From Paenibacillus glycanilyticus (GTDB taxonomy: Bacteria; Bacillota; Bacilli; Paenibacillales; Paenibacillaceae), in assembly GCF_023715145.1 (NCBI RefSeq), contig NZ_JAMBNP010000001.1, positions 310,001 through 374,000 on the forward strand: DNA of 64,000 nt, in the 5' to 3' direction. The notes under the pieces were generated by a model. That model did not search any database. It was not told the DNA's origin and worked only from the letters and a program-made list of their open reading frames with translations. Position numbers and translations under genes: made by a program. Shown here one piece after another: positions 1-8,583 of this stretch (positions are counted from its first letter, which is position 1; every line of letters begins with the position of its first letter).

Positions 1-702
1 TTGATTTAAATAATCGTTGGGCGACATCCCCACCGTGCTCGTAAAGGTACGAAGCAAATGATATTTGGATACGCTTAGCTGATCGGCCAGCTGGTCAAGG
101 CTGATCATATTCTCAAAGTGGGCATCGATATGCGCAACCGCCTCTTTCACCTTAAACGGCCATTCGCGGGCATCCTCCCGGGGAGCCAACGCAAACCTGC
201 ATAGCTCCGAGATGAATTGATACACGTAAGAGGATGCCGTATAAGGCTCCTTGATTCGACCGGCGTACGCTTCCTCGTACATGCTCTGCAGCAGTCGTAT
301 CGGACGGCTTCCTACCGGCAACAAAGGGGTTTCTCCCAGCTGCTTCTTCACTTCCTCCCAATTCGGAAGAATAAGAGACGGACGTATTAAGACGAATATA
401 AAGGACCAATGATTTCCGTCAGCCGGAAAATAATAGCGGTGATCGCCGGGAATCTCCGTCATAAAAGCTTGTCCCGCCTGAATTCGGAAGGTCTCGTCAC
501 CTCTCTCAAATATCCCTTCTCCGTCCAGTGTATATTGAAATAACAGCAAAGGTCCGTCACCCCGGGTTAATCCGTCCCAGCGGTATTGCTGGTCTCTGAT
601 GATATCCGTGCCAATAGCAAACAAGTTGCACAAGGACAGATGCTCCGGCGTTGTAAAACGGAATCCAAACGTGCCAACGTTTGGATTGTGACCTGCGTTC
701 AT
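1..702 (-). CDS. AraC-family transcriptional regulator, C-terminus cut by window edge
   Basis: The frame is open from the ATG at 702-700 to the edge of the window, giving about 234 residues. The N-terminal part reads as a cupin-like sensor (FQYTLDGEGIF, then RIQAGQAFMTEIPGDHRYYF). The C-terminal part is the start of an AraC DNA-binding domain, with HIDAHFENMISLDQLADQLS followed by VSKYHLLRTFTSTVGMSP; the second helix-turn-helix is off the window. The start codon overlaps the stop of the large upstream LuxR-type regulator as ATGA, so the two are probably translationally coupled. The regulated target is not visible and probably lies beyond the left edge. Family assignment is secure; effector unknown. 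Confidence 0.9.
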   Translation of the reverse strand, partial: MNAGHNPNVGTFGFRFTTPEHLSLCNLFAIGTDIIRDQQYRWDGLTRGDGPLLLFQYTLDGEGIFERGDETFRIQAGQAFMTEIPGDHRYYFPADGNHWSFIFVLIRPSLILPNWEEVKKQLGETPLLPVGSRPIRLLQSMYEEAYAGRIKEPYTASSYVYQFISELCRFALAPREDAREWPFKVKEAVAHIDAHFENMISLDQLADQLSVSKYHLLRTFTSTVGMSPNDYLNQ

Positions 703-3320
703 ATCCTTTCCCCGCTTCCGATCCGGCCGCTATTCCTCCAGCCGTTTAACTGACGAGCCGCGGCAAGTGCCTGCGTCCGGGATGAAACGCCAAGCTTGGC
801 GTAAATCCGGGATAAATACACTTTTACCGTGCCTTCCGTTAAGGCCAGCTTGGCCGCAATTTGTTTGTTTGGCGCGCCTTGATCAAGTAATTGCAAGATA
901 TAGCTTTCCTGTTCCGTTAACGGTTCAACCAACGATGCAGCCGGAAGTAACGGGGGTTCCTGTTCAGGGAAGCATTCCAGCAGCTTAGCCACATAAGAAA
1001 GAGACACATCCTCCATAGCATCCGTTCCAGCCTCTCTCTGACGCTTTTCCATATAGGCGTGCAGAAGCTTCTTCATCTGGGATCCCTCGTCTACAAAGCT
1101 TCGTATATAGCCGTTTGCTTCGCCGACAAGCAGCGCAGCATGTACAAGCTGCAGTGCAGCGCTGCGGTTGCCGCGCTGGTATTCCGCCAAGGCTTGAACA
1201 ACGTCAATTTCCGTAAGCACGAGGAAACAATGCTCCTGCTCGACAGCCGACTTAATAAGTTCAAGCTGCCTTATCGCTTCGGCCGTTTTACCTTGAGCGG
1301 TTAGGATGCGGGCATACACCGTATATTCGGACCAGCGGCTCGAAGCCGGCTGAATCCGGTCGGACAGATGCAGCTTGGAGATTTCGGCTTTGGCTTCAGC
1401 CAGATTGTTCTCTTTCAAGTACAGATGGGCAAGGCTTGCGCGCAATGGATACAGCCAGTGGTATTCGCCCAAGCGTTCCGCCATCCTTACCGCTTCTTCA
1501 ATCGCGTCATGCGCTTTCTGGAATTGGCCTGCTGCGGCATGAAGACGAGCGAGAGTAATGCGGCTTGGCACAAATAAACCGGCTGTCTGCCTTGCCCGGT
1601 CGGATTGCTCGATTTTGCGTACCAATAGAAGACTGTCGCTTTGCCTGTTCCATTCGTAATAGCCTTCGCACATCGCTTGAACGACGTACAGATTGATGAG
1701 CGACTGTCCCCAGCCGTGCTGCTCCAGCACGGCTGTGAAGCGCTGTCCGATTCGTTCGGTATCGGCAGACAAGGTACCTTTTAATCCAAAAGCGGTCCTT
1801 CTGACCAGCGGTTCAATCCGATTGTAATTGAAGCTGTAGAAGACGGGATCCTCCGGCAGCACGCCGTGAAGCCGGTAACCAACAAACGAATCCCACTGCA
1901 CGTAACGTCCGGTGTAGAAAAGCAGGTTCGATTGGAGGAACAGCATCCCGCCTTGCAGCGGCTCCAGCTCCGAAGCGTACTCCGGCTGCTCGTACTTTCG
2001 CTCCAGCTTCTCCACCGTCTCCGCCGCAAAAAACATTTGGCCCGTCAAGAAATAAGCAAAAGACTGATACAGCAATAATCTTGCCGATAACGGGATATGC
2101 TCCGAGACAGTCTGTAAACGTTCGAGCAGCGAGGCGAGCTCACCTTGTTTCAACGCGTCTTGAATATAATCCTCCAGTCTTTCCGCTGCTTCCTTATACC
2201 TTTCGCCGGCTATCGCATGATCGATCGCTTTGTCGAGCAGGCCTCTGTCGGCAAAGGCCACACTTGCGGCATGATGATAATCCAGCCATAACTGCCGGCT
2301 CCGCGAACGCAGACGGTTCCTCAAAAATTCAGCAAACAGCGAGTGGTAACGGAACCAGCCGTTATGATCATCGAGCGGAATGACGAATAAGTTAAGGGCA
2401 CGCAGACGTTCCAGCATCTCGCGGCTGTCGGAACGGTTAAACGCCCGATTGCAGACCTCCGAATCCATCCGGTCGAATACGCTTGTCTGAAGCAGAAAGT
2501 CCTTCAAATCCGAAGGCAGCTTATCCAGCACCTCCTGGAATAAATACAAGGAGACCGTTTCATGGCTTCCGTCAAATCGGGCGATCATTCGGTCAATATC
2601 TTGCTGAGCCTGGAGCGAAATAGACGCTAACTGAAGCCCCGCAACCCATCCTTCCGTTTTTTCAAAAAGCTTGTTGGTCTGCCTTTGCTCCAAATGAATC
2701 CCTGCTGACCGGCAAAATTCCCGCGTCTCCTCTTGGGTGAAATGAAGCTGCTGCATGCCGATATCCGTTCGTTCCCCCCTCGCCAGCCATTTGGCCGCAT
2801 CGAAGGCAATGGTCTCCCGGCTTGCAATGATAATCCGGTGATGAGCCGGCAAATATTCTATAAAGCAAGACAAGCTGTTATGGATAGCGGCAAGCTCGAC
2901 ATGATGATAATCATCCAGCACAAGCGCAATTTGTTCTTGAACCGCCGCCAGCTCATTAAGAAGCGTATCCATAATCACGTTCACCGTCGTGCCCGCGACA
3001 AGAGCCAAAGCGGCGGAGAGTGAATCTGACAAGGCTGGTGGTCCCGCTTCCATATACGCGTTTATTACATACCGCCAGAATCGTGCTATATCATTATCTC
3101 TTTCGTCCAGGGATACCCAGGCCGTTCGAATGCGGGCGGATTGAGCCCACTGTCCGATAAGCGTGGATTTTCCGGAGCCCGCCGGAGCGCAGACGGTTGT
3201 CATCCTTCCCTTCATGCCTTGCTCCAAAGACTCCATCAGTCTTTCCCGGACGATCAGATTTTCCTTCACAACAGGAACCCGTATTTTTGTTTTTAATAGG
3301 ATAGGTTCAGAGAATAACAT
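699..3320 (-). CDS. MalT/LAL-type ATP-dependent LuxR-family regulator
   Basis: This 873-residue protein has the layout of the large ATP-binding LuxR regulators. A Walker A motif (APAGSGKST, about residues 45-53) and a Walker B stretch (IALVLDDYH, about 131-139) form a STAND-type NTPase. A long helical TPR-like middle follows, and a LuxR helix-turn-helix occupies roughly residues 800-860 (LTEQESYILQLL, then QIAAKLALTEGTVKVYLSRI). In the family, ligand and ATP binding trigger oligomerisation and transcription activation; MalT senses maltotriose. A good ribosome site (AAGGTGATCGT before ATG) supports the start. The next gene, an AraC regulator, begins inside the stop codon. The inducer cannot be told from sequence. 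Confidence 0.93.
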   Translation of the reverse strand: MLFSEPILLKTKIRVPVVKENLIVRERLMESLEQGMKGRMTTVCAPAGSGKSTLIGQWAQSARIRTAWVSLDERDNDIARFWRYVINAYMEAGPPALSDSLSAALALVAGTTVNVIMDTLLNELAAVQEQIALVLDDYHHVELAAIHNSLSCFIEYLPAHHRIIIASRETIAFDAAKWLARGERTDIGMQQLHFTQEETREFCRSAGIHLEQRQTNKLFEKTEGWVAGLQLASISLQAQQDIDRMIARFDGSHETVSLYLFQEVLDKLPSDLKDFLLQTSVFDRMDSEVCNRAFNRSDSREMLERLRALNLFVIPLDDHNGWFRYHSLFAEFLRNRLRSRSRQLWLDYHHAASVAFADRGLLDKAIDHAIAGERYKEAAERLEDYIQDALKQGELASLLERLQTVSEHIPLSARLLLYQSFAYFLTGQMFFAAETVEKLERKYEQPEYASELEPLQGGMLFLQSNLLFYTGRYVQWDSFVGYRLHGVLPEDPVFYSFNYNRIEPLVRRTAFGLKGTLSADTERIGQRFTAVLEQHGWGQSLINLYVVQAMCEGYYEWNRQSDSLLLVRKIEQSDRARQTAGLFVPSRITLARLHAAAGQFQKAHDAIEEAVRMAERLGEYHWLYPLRASLAHLYLKENNLAEAKAEISKLHLSDRIQPASSRWSEYTVYARILTAQGKTAEAIRQLELIKSAVEQEHCFLVLTEIDVVQALAEYQRGNRSAALQLVHAALLVGEANGYIRSFVDEGSQMKKLLHAYMEKRQREAGTDAMEDVSLSYVAKLLECFPEQEPPLLPAASLVEPLTEQESYILQLLDQGAPNKQIAAKLALTEGTVKVYLSRIYAKLGVSSRTQALAAARQLNGWRNSGRIGSGERI

Positions 3321-3370
3321 ACGATCACCTTTTTGTTGGACATATTATGTCTATTATACTGAAACTTCGA

Positions 3371-3633
3371 CAATTTTTGCTCGGGAATTCCGACGGCACG
3401 TTCCGCCCGAATGAAAAAATAACGCGAGAAGAGCTTACCGTCATGATCAGCCGGGCATTAGCGATTGTCAACGGCTCCTCGAAGAATACGGAACCCTTCT
3501 TCGACAAATGAATGATGCAGACAACGTCTCATCGTGGGCAGCCGATGCCTCATCCGAGGTTATATCGCTTGGTATTGTCAAGGGTAATGAGCACTGGGCA
3601 TGCTGCAATATTTGGAGATTATTTAAGAAATAG
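3371..3633 (+). pseudogene. Decayed S-layer homology (SLH) domain fragment, frameshifted
   Basis: The plus strand encodes the end of one SLH repeat (GNSDGTFRPNEKITREELTV, then MISRALA), runs into TGA at 3509, and continues in another frame as the start of the next repeat (NDADNVSSWAADASSEVISL, then GIVKGN). The typical SLH signatures DGxFxPNxxITREE and WAxxA...GIVxG are both recognisable. There is no start codon, signal peptide or partner domain, so this is a remnant of a secreted, wall-anchored protein. It ends in a stop codon on the edge of a perfect hairpin. Most of the 3321-3693 gap is filled by this remnant and the hairpin. Confidence 0.75.
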
Positions 3634-3675
3634 AACAAGGCGCCTGTTCCAATGAACAGGCGCCTTGTTCTATTT
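3628..3675. terminator. Perfect 22-bp hairpin, bidirectional terminator
   Basis: A 22-bp stem (AAATAGAACAAGGCGCCTGTTC and its exact complement) surrounds a CAAT loop. Both sides end in T-rich flanks, so it can stop transcription from the SLH remnant on the plus strand and from the small SLH gene on the minus strand. The stem is longer than most intrinsic terminators. Confidence 0.75.
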
Positions 3676-3693
3676 GCTTCCGTCAAGCTCATG

Positions 3694-3978
3694 TTAATGT
3701 TGATGGAACTCGATAATGCGCAGCTGCAGCACTGCTGTTTCCGCGCTTGTTGCCTGACCTAACGGCTCGAACTTGCCATCCTCTCTTCTTTGCAAAAGGC
3801 CTGCTTGCTGCAAGGCCGCTGCATAACCGGCCGCCCATGCTGGAATCTCCGATTCATCGGTGAATAAACCTTTCGTTTTCTCCGGTTCCAGCGGCTTAAT
3901 TCCCGCCGCTTTGGCCAGCCTTGATACGAGTTCTGCCCGAGTTTCTTGCACCTCTGGCCTCCCATGTCTTATCCTCAT
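3694..3978 (-). CDS. Small SLH-domain protein or truncated SLH remnant
   Basis: This 94-residue frame contains the end of one SLH repeat (TRAELVSRLAKAAGI) and one nearly full repeat (LFTDESEIPAWAAGYAAALQ ... GKFEPLGQATSAETAVLQLR). SLH repeats normally occur in threes on secreted proteins and bind pyruvylated wall polymer. Here there is no signal peptide and only about one and a half repeats, so it cannot be a normal S-layer anchor. Yet an excellent ribosome site (AAAGGAGGGG, five bases before ATG) precedes it, so it may be translated. It faces another decayed SLH fragment across a shared hairpin. I consider it a gene stub more likely than a functional small protein. Confidence 0.55.
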   Translation of the reverse strand: MRIRHGRPEVQETRAELVSRLAKAAGIKPLEPEKTKGLFTDESEIPAWAAGYAAALQQAGLLQRREDGKFEPLGQATSAETAVLQLRIIEFHQH

Positions 3979-4053
3979 AGTCCCCTCCTTTCTTCATTCG
4001 GAATGAGCAGGACCAGCTTATCAAAAATAATTTTTACGGCCAATTATCTTTCG

Positions 4054-4983
4054 TTAATTATTCAGAAAAGAATTCTGCGGATCCTCATTCAACTCGCGAT
4101 ATTGTCCCGGCGTATGGCCCGTCACCTTCTTGAAAATGTTATGAAAGGTCGTCTCGCTCTGGTAGCCCACTAATTCCCCTATTTCTTTCATTGGCCGCCG
4201 GGTCATTGCCAAGTACCGCTTCGCTGCCTCTATCCGGCAGCGGATCAGATATTGAATGGTCGACATTCCCACCTCCTGAAGAAATAAATGAGACAGATAA
4301 TATTTGCTTACGAATGTAACCTTCGCAAGCAAATCCAGCGTAATTGGCTGCCGGTAGTTTTCTTCTATATAGCTTCTCGCCTTCATAACTGCCGCTTCCG
4401 ACGGCTTTACGGAACCGCGCTCCATGAAACCGCCGGATACATGTCGAGCCAAACGAACGAGCAGCAGCCCAAACAAGTGATTAGACGCGGCGTTAGACTC
4501 CGCCGCATCAGAGTGAAGCTCGGCATGGCATTCCCGCACCAGCTTCAGTATTTCATTACCCTTCTCCCCAAGCTCGATAACGGGCCGTTGCTCCGGGCTT
4601 AGGAAATAGTCTTGGGGAATGCCCTTCAACTGAAGCCCCTTGAAAGCAAAATAGGTAGCCCTAAAGGGATAATGAGTAGACATCTCCTCATGCCATACTC
4701 CCCGTTGGTACAGCAGAATGGCCCCTGGTCCCGTCTCATGGCTCTGATTATCAATGACGAAGGTTCCCCTGCCCTCCTCAATAAAAAGAAGCTCGCTGTA
4801 AGTCTCATGACGATGAAGCGGATGTACGAAAGGATTCGATATATCGCAATCAAACTCTCCGCTTGCTATCAAATAAGCCGGACTAATAAACCGCGAGTAA
4901 TCTCCCATTCCTTCCGAGACTCCCTCCGTTCGCAAGAATGAATAGCCTACTTCGCAAGATAAACCATTGAGAACAGGCTCCAA
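4054..4983 (-). CDS. AraC-family regulator with cupin sensor
   Basis: The protein has up to 309 residues: an N-terminal cupin-like domain (HPLHRHETYSELLFIEEGRG, then DNQSHETGPGAILLYQRG) and a C-terminal double helix-turn-helix (ITLDLLAKVTFVSKYYLSHL and MKEIGELVGYQSETTFHNIF). The start given is a TTG with no clear ribosome site; an internal ATG at 4908 (MGDYSRF) after a purine-rich stretch is an alternative that would give 284 residues, closer to the usual family length. It is divergent from the beta-propeller/oxidoreductase pair at 5081-7239 and is the obvious candidate regulator of that pair, by position only. Confidence 0.9.
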   Translation of the reverse strand: MEPVLNGLSCEVGYSFLRTEGVSEGMGDYSRFISPAYLIASGEFDCDISNPFVHPLHRHETYSELLFIEEGRGTFVIDNQSHETGPGAILLYQRGVWHEEMSTHYPFRATYFAFKGLQLKGIPQDYFLSPEQRPVIELGEKGNEILKLVRECHAELHSDAAESNAASNHLFGLLLVRLARHVSGGFMERGSVKPSEAAVMKARSYIEENYRQPITLDLLAKVTFVSKYYLSHLFLQEVGMSTIQYLIRCRIEAAKRYLAMTRRPMKEIGELVGYQSETTFHNIFKKVTGHTPGQYRELNEDPQNSFLNN

Positions 4984-5000
4984 ATCCGATATTTTCTAGT

Positions 5001-5014
5001 AGTAAACGCTTACC
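5001..5014. promoter_or_regulatory. cre-like palindrome between divergent genes
   Basis: AGTAAACGCTTACC contains the palindromic core GTAAACGCTTAC and differs from the CcpA consensus TGNAARCGNWWWCA mainly at the outermost bases. It sits in the 97-base region shared by the AraC gene and the beta-propeller gene. It could equally be a site for another LacI-family protein. Confidence 0.35.
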
Positions 5015-5080
5015 TGAACTATAAATCGATTCTAGTGATTTTTACAATAAGCAATAGCTGCGAACGGGAGGATTTTTTTC

Positions 5081-6178
5081 ATGCTGGCATTTAAGAAACG
5101 ACTTCTATCGGACGATAAGTACGAAGCCTGCGCTGTGGTTGACGTGAATAACGACGGGATTCCGGATATTGTAAGCGGAGCATTCTGGTATGAAGGACCT
5201 GACTTTACCCGCAGACACCGAATCTGTGACGTGGAAGCCATTGGAGAATATCATGATGACTTTTCCGATTATCCCATGGACGTAGACGGTGATGGCCTGA
5301 CCGATCTTATCACAGGCTCCTGGTTCACCGAGACGCTCCGATGGCGCCGTAATCCCGGCAACAAGACAGATGAATGGGAAACCGTTGACATTGACCGCTG
5401 CGGCAATATCGAGACCATCCGATGCTACGATATTGACGGATGCGGGGTGCCGGAGATTTTCCCCAATACTCCCAATGAGCCTCAAGCCTTCTACAAGCTA
5501 TTGCGAGATTCTGAGGGCAAAGGCACCGGTACATTCAAGAAAATCGTAATTGGCGAAGCGGCAAGCGGTCACGGCATGGGCTTTGTTGATATCAACGGAG
5601 ACGGGCGCATCGACATTGTGCTGAGCGAAGGCTGGCTGGAGCAGCCGGATGATCCGTACCAGACGCCATGGACCTTCCATGCCGAATGGGCATTAGGCTC
5701 AGCAAGCGTGCCCATCCTAGGCCATGATGTGAACGGCGACGGTCTCGTCGACCTGATCGTTGGCCAGGCGCATGCTTACGGCCTTCACTGGTACGAGCAG
5801 CGCCGATCGGAAGATGGCTCCCGCAGCTGGGTCCGGCACACAATCGACGATACCGGCTCGCAATTCCACGACCTCTGGCTGGTTGATATCGATCTCGACG
5901 GCGAGCTCGAACTAATCACGGGCAAACGCTATCGCGCCCATAATGACGGCGACCCTGGCGCTCATGATCCGATTGGAATCTACTACTACCGCATTAATGG
6001 CGGCCAATTCAACAAGCATATCATTGATTATGGCCGTGCTGGCGAAGCCTCGGGTGCAGGAATCTATTTCTGGGTGCAGGACCTGAATGGCAACGGTTAT
6101 CCGGACATTGTAGCACCTGGTAAAGACGGACTTTATCTGTTTGAAAATAGGGGACCGGAAAAGGAGCAAGCACAATGA
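5081..6178 (+). CDS. Cytoplasmic FG-GAP/VCBS-like beta-propeller protein
   Basis: The 365-residue product carries a series of calcium-loop-like motifs, one per propeller blade: DVNNDGIPD (21-29), DVDGDGLTD (67-75), DINGDGRID (170-178), DVNGDGLVD (216-224), DIDLDGELE (269-277) and DLNGNGYPD (334-342). This pattern marks FG-GAP/VCBS-type propellers. No signal peptide is visible, which is unusual since most such propellers are extracellular. A related propeller forms part of fungal aldos-2-ulose dehydratase, so a sugar lyase or epimerase role is possible, but this is inference. Its stop overlaps the start of the Gfo/Idh/MocA oxidoreductase (ATGA), implying a joint sugar-modifying step. The start has a fair ribosome site (GGGAGG). 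Confidence 0.8.
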   Translation: MLAFKKRLLSDDKYEACAVVDVNNDGIPDIVSGAFWYEGPDFTRRHRICDVEAIGEYHDDFSDYPMDVDGDGLTDLITGSWFTETLRWRRNPGNKTDEWETVDIDRCGNIETIRCYDIDGCGVPEIFPNTPNEPQAFYKLLRDSEGKGTGTFKKIVIGEAASGHGMGFVDINGDGRIDIVLSEGWLEQPDDPYQTPWTFHAEWALGSASVPILGHDVNGDGLVDLIVGQAHAYGLHWYEQRRSEDGSRSWVRHTIDDTGSQFHDLWLVDIDLDGELELITGKRYRAHNDGDPGAHDPIGIYYYRINGGQFNKHIIDYGRAGEASGAGIYFWVQDLNGNGYPDIVAPGKDGLYLFENRGPEKEQAQ

Positions 6179-7239
6179 GCAAAAAACTGAGAATCGGTTT
6201 TGTTGGCGTTGGAGGCATGGGGCAAATGGCGCATCTGTCCAATTACGCCGTCTTGAAGGAAGAATGCGAGGTTGTCGCTATCGCCGAACCCAGGCTTCAT
6301 ACGGCACAACTGGTAGCCAATCGATACGGTGTACCCGAAGTATACAACAGCCACCTCGAGCTGCTGGAACATTCGTCGGTTGACGCCATTATAGCCCCTC
6401 AGCCTTTTCGCAATCATCCGGCTATCATCCCGGATCTATTGAGGTCGAGAATTCCGGTCTTGACGGAAAAACCGCTTTGCCTCACGGTCCGGGAAGGTGA
6501 GAAAATGATGCGGCTTGGCGAGGAATACGGCACTATGCATGTCATTGGCTACCACAAACGTTCCGATCCCGCCGTTGAGTACGCCAAACGGATTATTGAA
6601 GAATGGAAGCAATCCGGCGCATACGGCGACTTGCAATATATCCGGATCACGATGCCTCCGGGCGATTGGGTTGGCGGCGCTGACCAGCCGCTCAGCAGCA
6701 GCGATCCTTATCCTTCGCTTGAGCCGGAACCCGGCCCTGAAAGCTATACCGATATGATGACGCTAATGCTGGACAGCTTCGTTAATTATTACATTCATCA
6801 AGTGAATATGTTCCGCCACTTGCTTGGCGAGAATTACCGGCTTACCTTCGGCGACCGCCGCGGAATTGTCCTGAACGGAGAAAGCGACAGCGGCGTTACG
6901 ATTACCCTCGAGATGGCCCCTTACCATACTTCCCATGAGTGGGAAGAGCAGATCTTGGTTGGCTTTCGCCAAGGCTTTGTAAGAATCGATCTTCCTGCCC
7001 CGTTGGCCCGCCAACGCGCGGGGAAAGTAACCATTAAGAAAGACAATGCCTCCGTTGGCGAAGCTCTTACCTATGAGCCGATTCTGCCGAACGTGGCGGC
7101 GATGCGCAATCAGGCGCGCAATTTCCTCGCCGCCGTACGCGGAGATCGTCCCGCTCCGTGTACAGCCAAGGAAGCGTTGCTGGATTTGGTCTTTGCACAG
7201 TCCTACGTGGATTACATGGCACTTACTTATCCGGATTGA
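6175..7239 (+). CDS. Gfo/Idh/MocA-family sugar oxidoreductase
   Basis: This 354-residue protein begins with an NAD(P)-binding Rossmann motif (GFVGVGGMGQMA, about 9-20) and has the family EKP motif (98-100), whose lysine usually lies in the active site. The C-terminal half resembles the GFO/IDH/MocA substrate domain. Members oxidise, reduce or epimerise sugars and cyclitols using NAD(P). A ribosome site (AAAAGGAG) lies inside the end of the preceding propeller gene, and the two genes overlap by four bases. The substrate is unknown; co-expression with the propeller is the main clue. Confidence 0.9.
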   Translation: MSKKLRIGFVGVGGMGQMAHLSNYAVLKEECEVVAIAEPRLHTAQLVANRYGVPEVYNSHLELLEHSSVDAIIAPQPFRNHPAIIPDLLRSRIPVLTEKPLCLTVREGEKMMRLGEEYGTMHVIGYHKRSDPAVEYAKRIIEEWKQSGAYGDLQYIRITMPPGDWVGGADQPLSSSDPYPSLEPEPGPESYTDMMTLMLDSFVNYYIHQVNMFRHLLGENYRLTFGDRRGIVLNGESDSGVTITLEMAPYHTSHEWEEQILVGFRQGFVRIDLPAPLARQRAGKVTIKKDNASVGEALTYEPILPNVAAMRNQARNFLAAVRGDRPAPCTAKEALLDLVFAQSYVDYMALTYPD

Positions 7240-7247
7240 CAGAACAA

Positions 7248-7284
7248 CAAAACGCTGCTGCGCACTAGGCGCAGCAGCGTTTTG
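7248..7284. terminator. Bidirectional terminator between convergent genes
   Basis: A perfect 16-bp stem (CAAAACGCTGCTGCGC and its complement) with a five-base loop lies five bases from the end of the convergent serine hydrolase gene. The stem ends carry runs of A and T that give a U tract in both directions. Confidence 0.85.
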
Positions 7285-7288
7285 CTTC

Positions 7289-8464
7289 TTACAACGAGCT
7301 CATTACTATATTGCGAAGCTTGCGGGTAAGCGCCGTTGTGCCGGCATCCTTCTTCTGAATCATGAACAGAATCGTAACTCCGTCATGCGGGCAATTGGCG
7401 AAGTAAGCGCCAAGCCAGCCGTCCCAGCCATACTCTCCCGGGCTGGCCAGAATACCCGCGGTCTTGGTATCGGTCATAACGCGCATCAGATTGCCGTAGC
7501 TGTGACCGGTCAGCGTATGCCATGACTCGAAGCCTTTTTGCTGCTGATCGTTTAAGGTTGATGTCGTCAAATAGGCAACCGTAGCCGGTCTCAGAATTTG
7601 AACGCCGTTTAAGGTGCCGTTGTTCATCAGCATCGTCGTGAATTTGGCCGCGTCATCAATGGTAGACACAAGTCCTGCACCGCCTGATTCGAATGCCGGA
7701 TCACGGTCCATCTGATGAATGATGCCCAGATGATTGCCGGTATACAGCGTCAATCCCCCTTCGCCATTGTCCGCGTAGGTCTTAACGAGACGCCCTCTCT
7801 TCTCCTCCGGCAGCCAGAAGCCGGTATCCTTCATGCCAAGCGGTCCAAACAATTCTTTTTGCAAAAATTCGCCGAAGCGCATTCCGCTTACGACTTCAAT
7901 AACCGCTCCAAGAACATCCGCCGAGGTTCCGTACGACCAATAAGCCCCCGGTTGATACGCAAGCGGGGCTTCGCCCAGCCGGTTCATGAATTCCACCGTG
8001 CCTAGAGGCGATTCTCCCAGCAAGCGTTCGTCTACCTCTCTGAACAACGCCTCCGTTGCTTGTCCGGACAGGCTGGCTCCGCCATATCCCAGCCCGCATG
8101 TCATGTCGAGCAAATCATGGATATTCGTATCCCGCTCAACGGGAACCAATTCGCCGTTTTGCTCTACCTTCTGATTCTTGAAGCCTGGCAGGTAACGGCT
8201 TACCGAATCAAATAAATCAATCTCTCCGCGTTCCACCAAAATCATGACAGCGGTTGCTGTAACCGGTTTCGTCATGGAGTACAGCCGGAAAACGGTATCC
8301 CGCGTAATAGGACGTCCCGCTTCCCGGTCGGCTAAGCCGTCTTCATGGTAAAAGATTTCTCTGCCGTCTTTGATCACCATGAAATTAGCGCCAGCTACTT
8401 CGTTATGCTCAATACCTTTTCTAAGCGTTGCTTTAATCTGACTGATTGCTGTTTGATCCAACAT
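7289..8464 (-). CDS. Serine hydrolase, beta-lactamase class C / esterase family
   Basis: With the ATG at 8464, which follows AAGGAG by ten bases, the protein has 391 residues. It carries the SxxK motif SMTK (63-66, catalytic serine and lysine) and the YWSYGTS segment near residue 177 that supplies the catalytic tyrosine in EstB-like esterases. No signal peptide is seen, so it is more likely a cytoplasmic esterase or peptidase than a secreted beta-lactamase. It lies 119 bases downstream of the GH95 fucosidase and could remove acyl groups from imported oligosaccharides. That role is an inference from position. Confidence 0.88.
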   Translation of the reverse strand: MLDQTAISQIKATLRKGIEHNEVAGANFMVIKDGREIFYHEDGLADREAGRPITRDTVFRLYSMTKPVTATAVMILVERGEIDLFDSVSRYLPGFKNQKVEQNGELVPVERDTNIHDLLDMTCGLGYGGASLSGQATEALFREVDERLLGESPLGTVEFMNRLGEAPLAYQPGAYWSYGTSADVLGAVIEVVSGMRFGEFLQKELFGPLGMKDTGFWLPEEKRGRLVKTYADNGEGGLTLYTGNHLGIIHQMDRDPAFESGGAGLVSTIDDAAKFTTMLMNNGTLNGVQILRPATVAYLTTSTLNDQQQKGFESWHTLTGHSYGNLMRVMTDTKTAGILASPGEYGWDGWLGAYFANCPHDGVTILFMIQKKDAGTTALTRKLRNIVMSSL

Positions 8465-8583
8465 GTCGGGTAATCTCCTTCTCTCCAAATAGCTTCCAAG
8501 GACCAAGGTCGGATAGTATATTCGCTATAAGAACCGTAAACTCCTTTAGGATCCAAGCCAATATTTGAAGATGTTCCCTCCGT

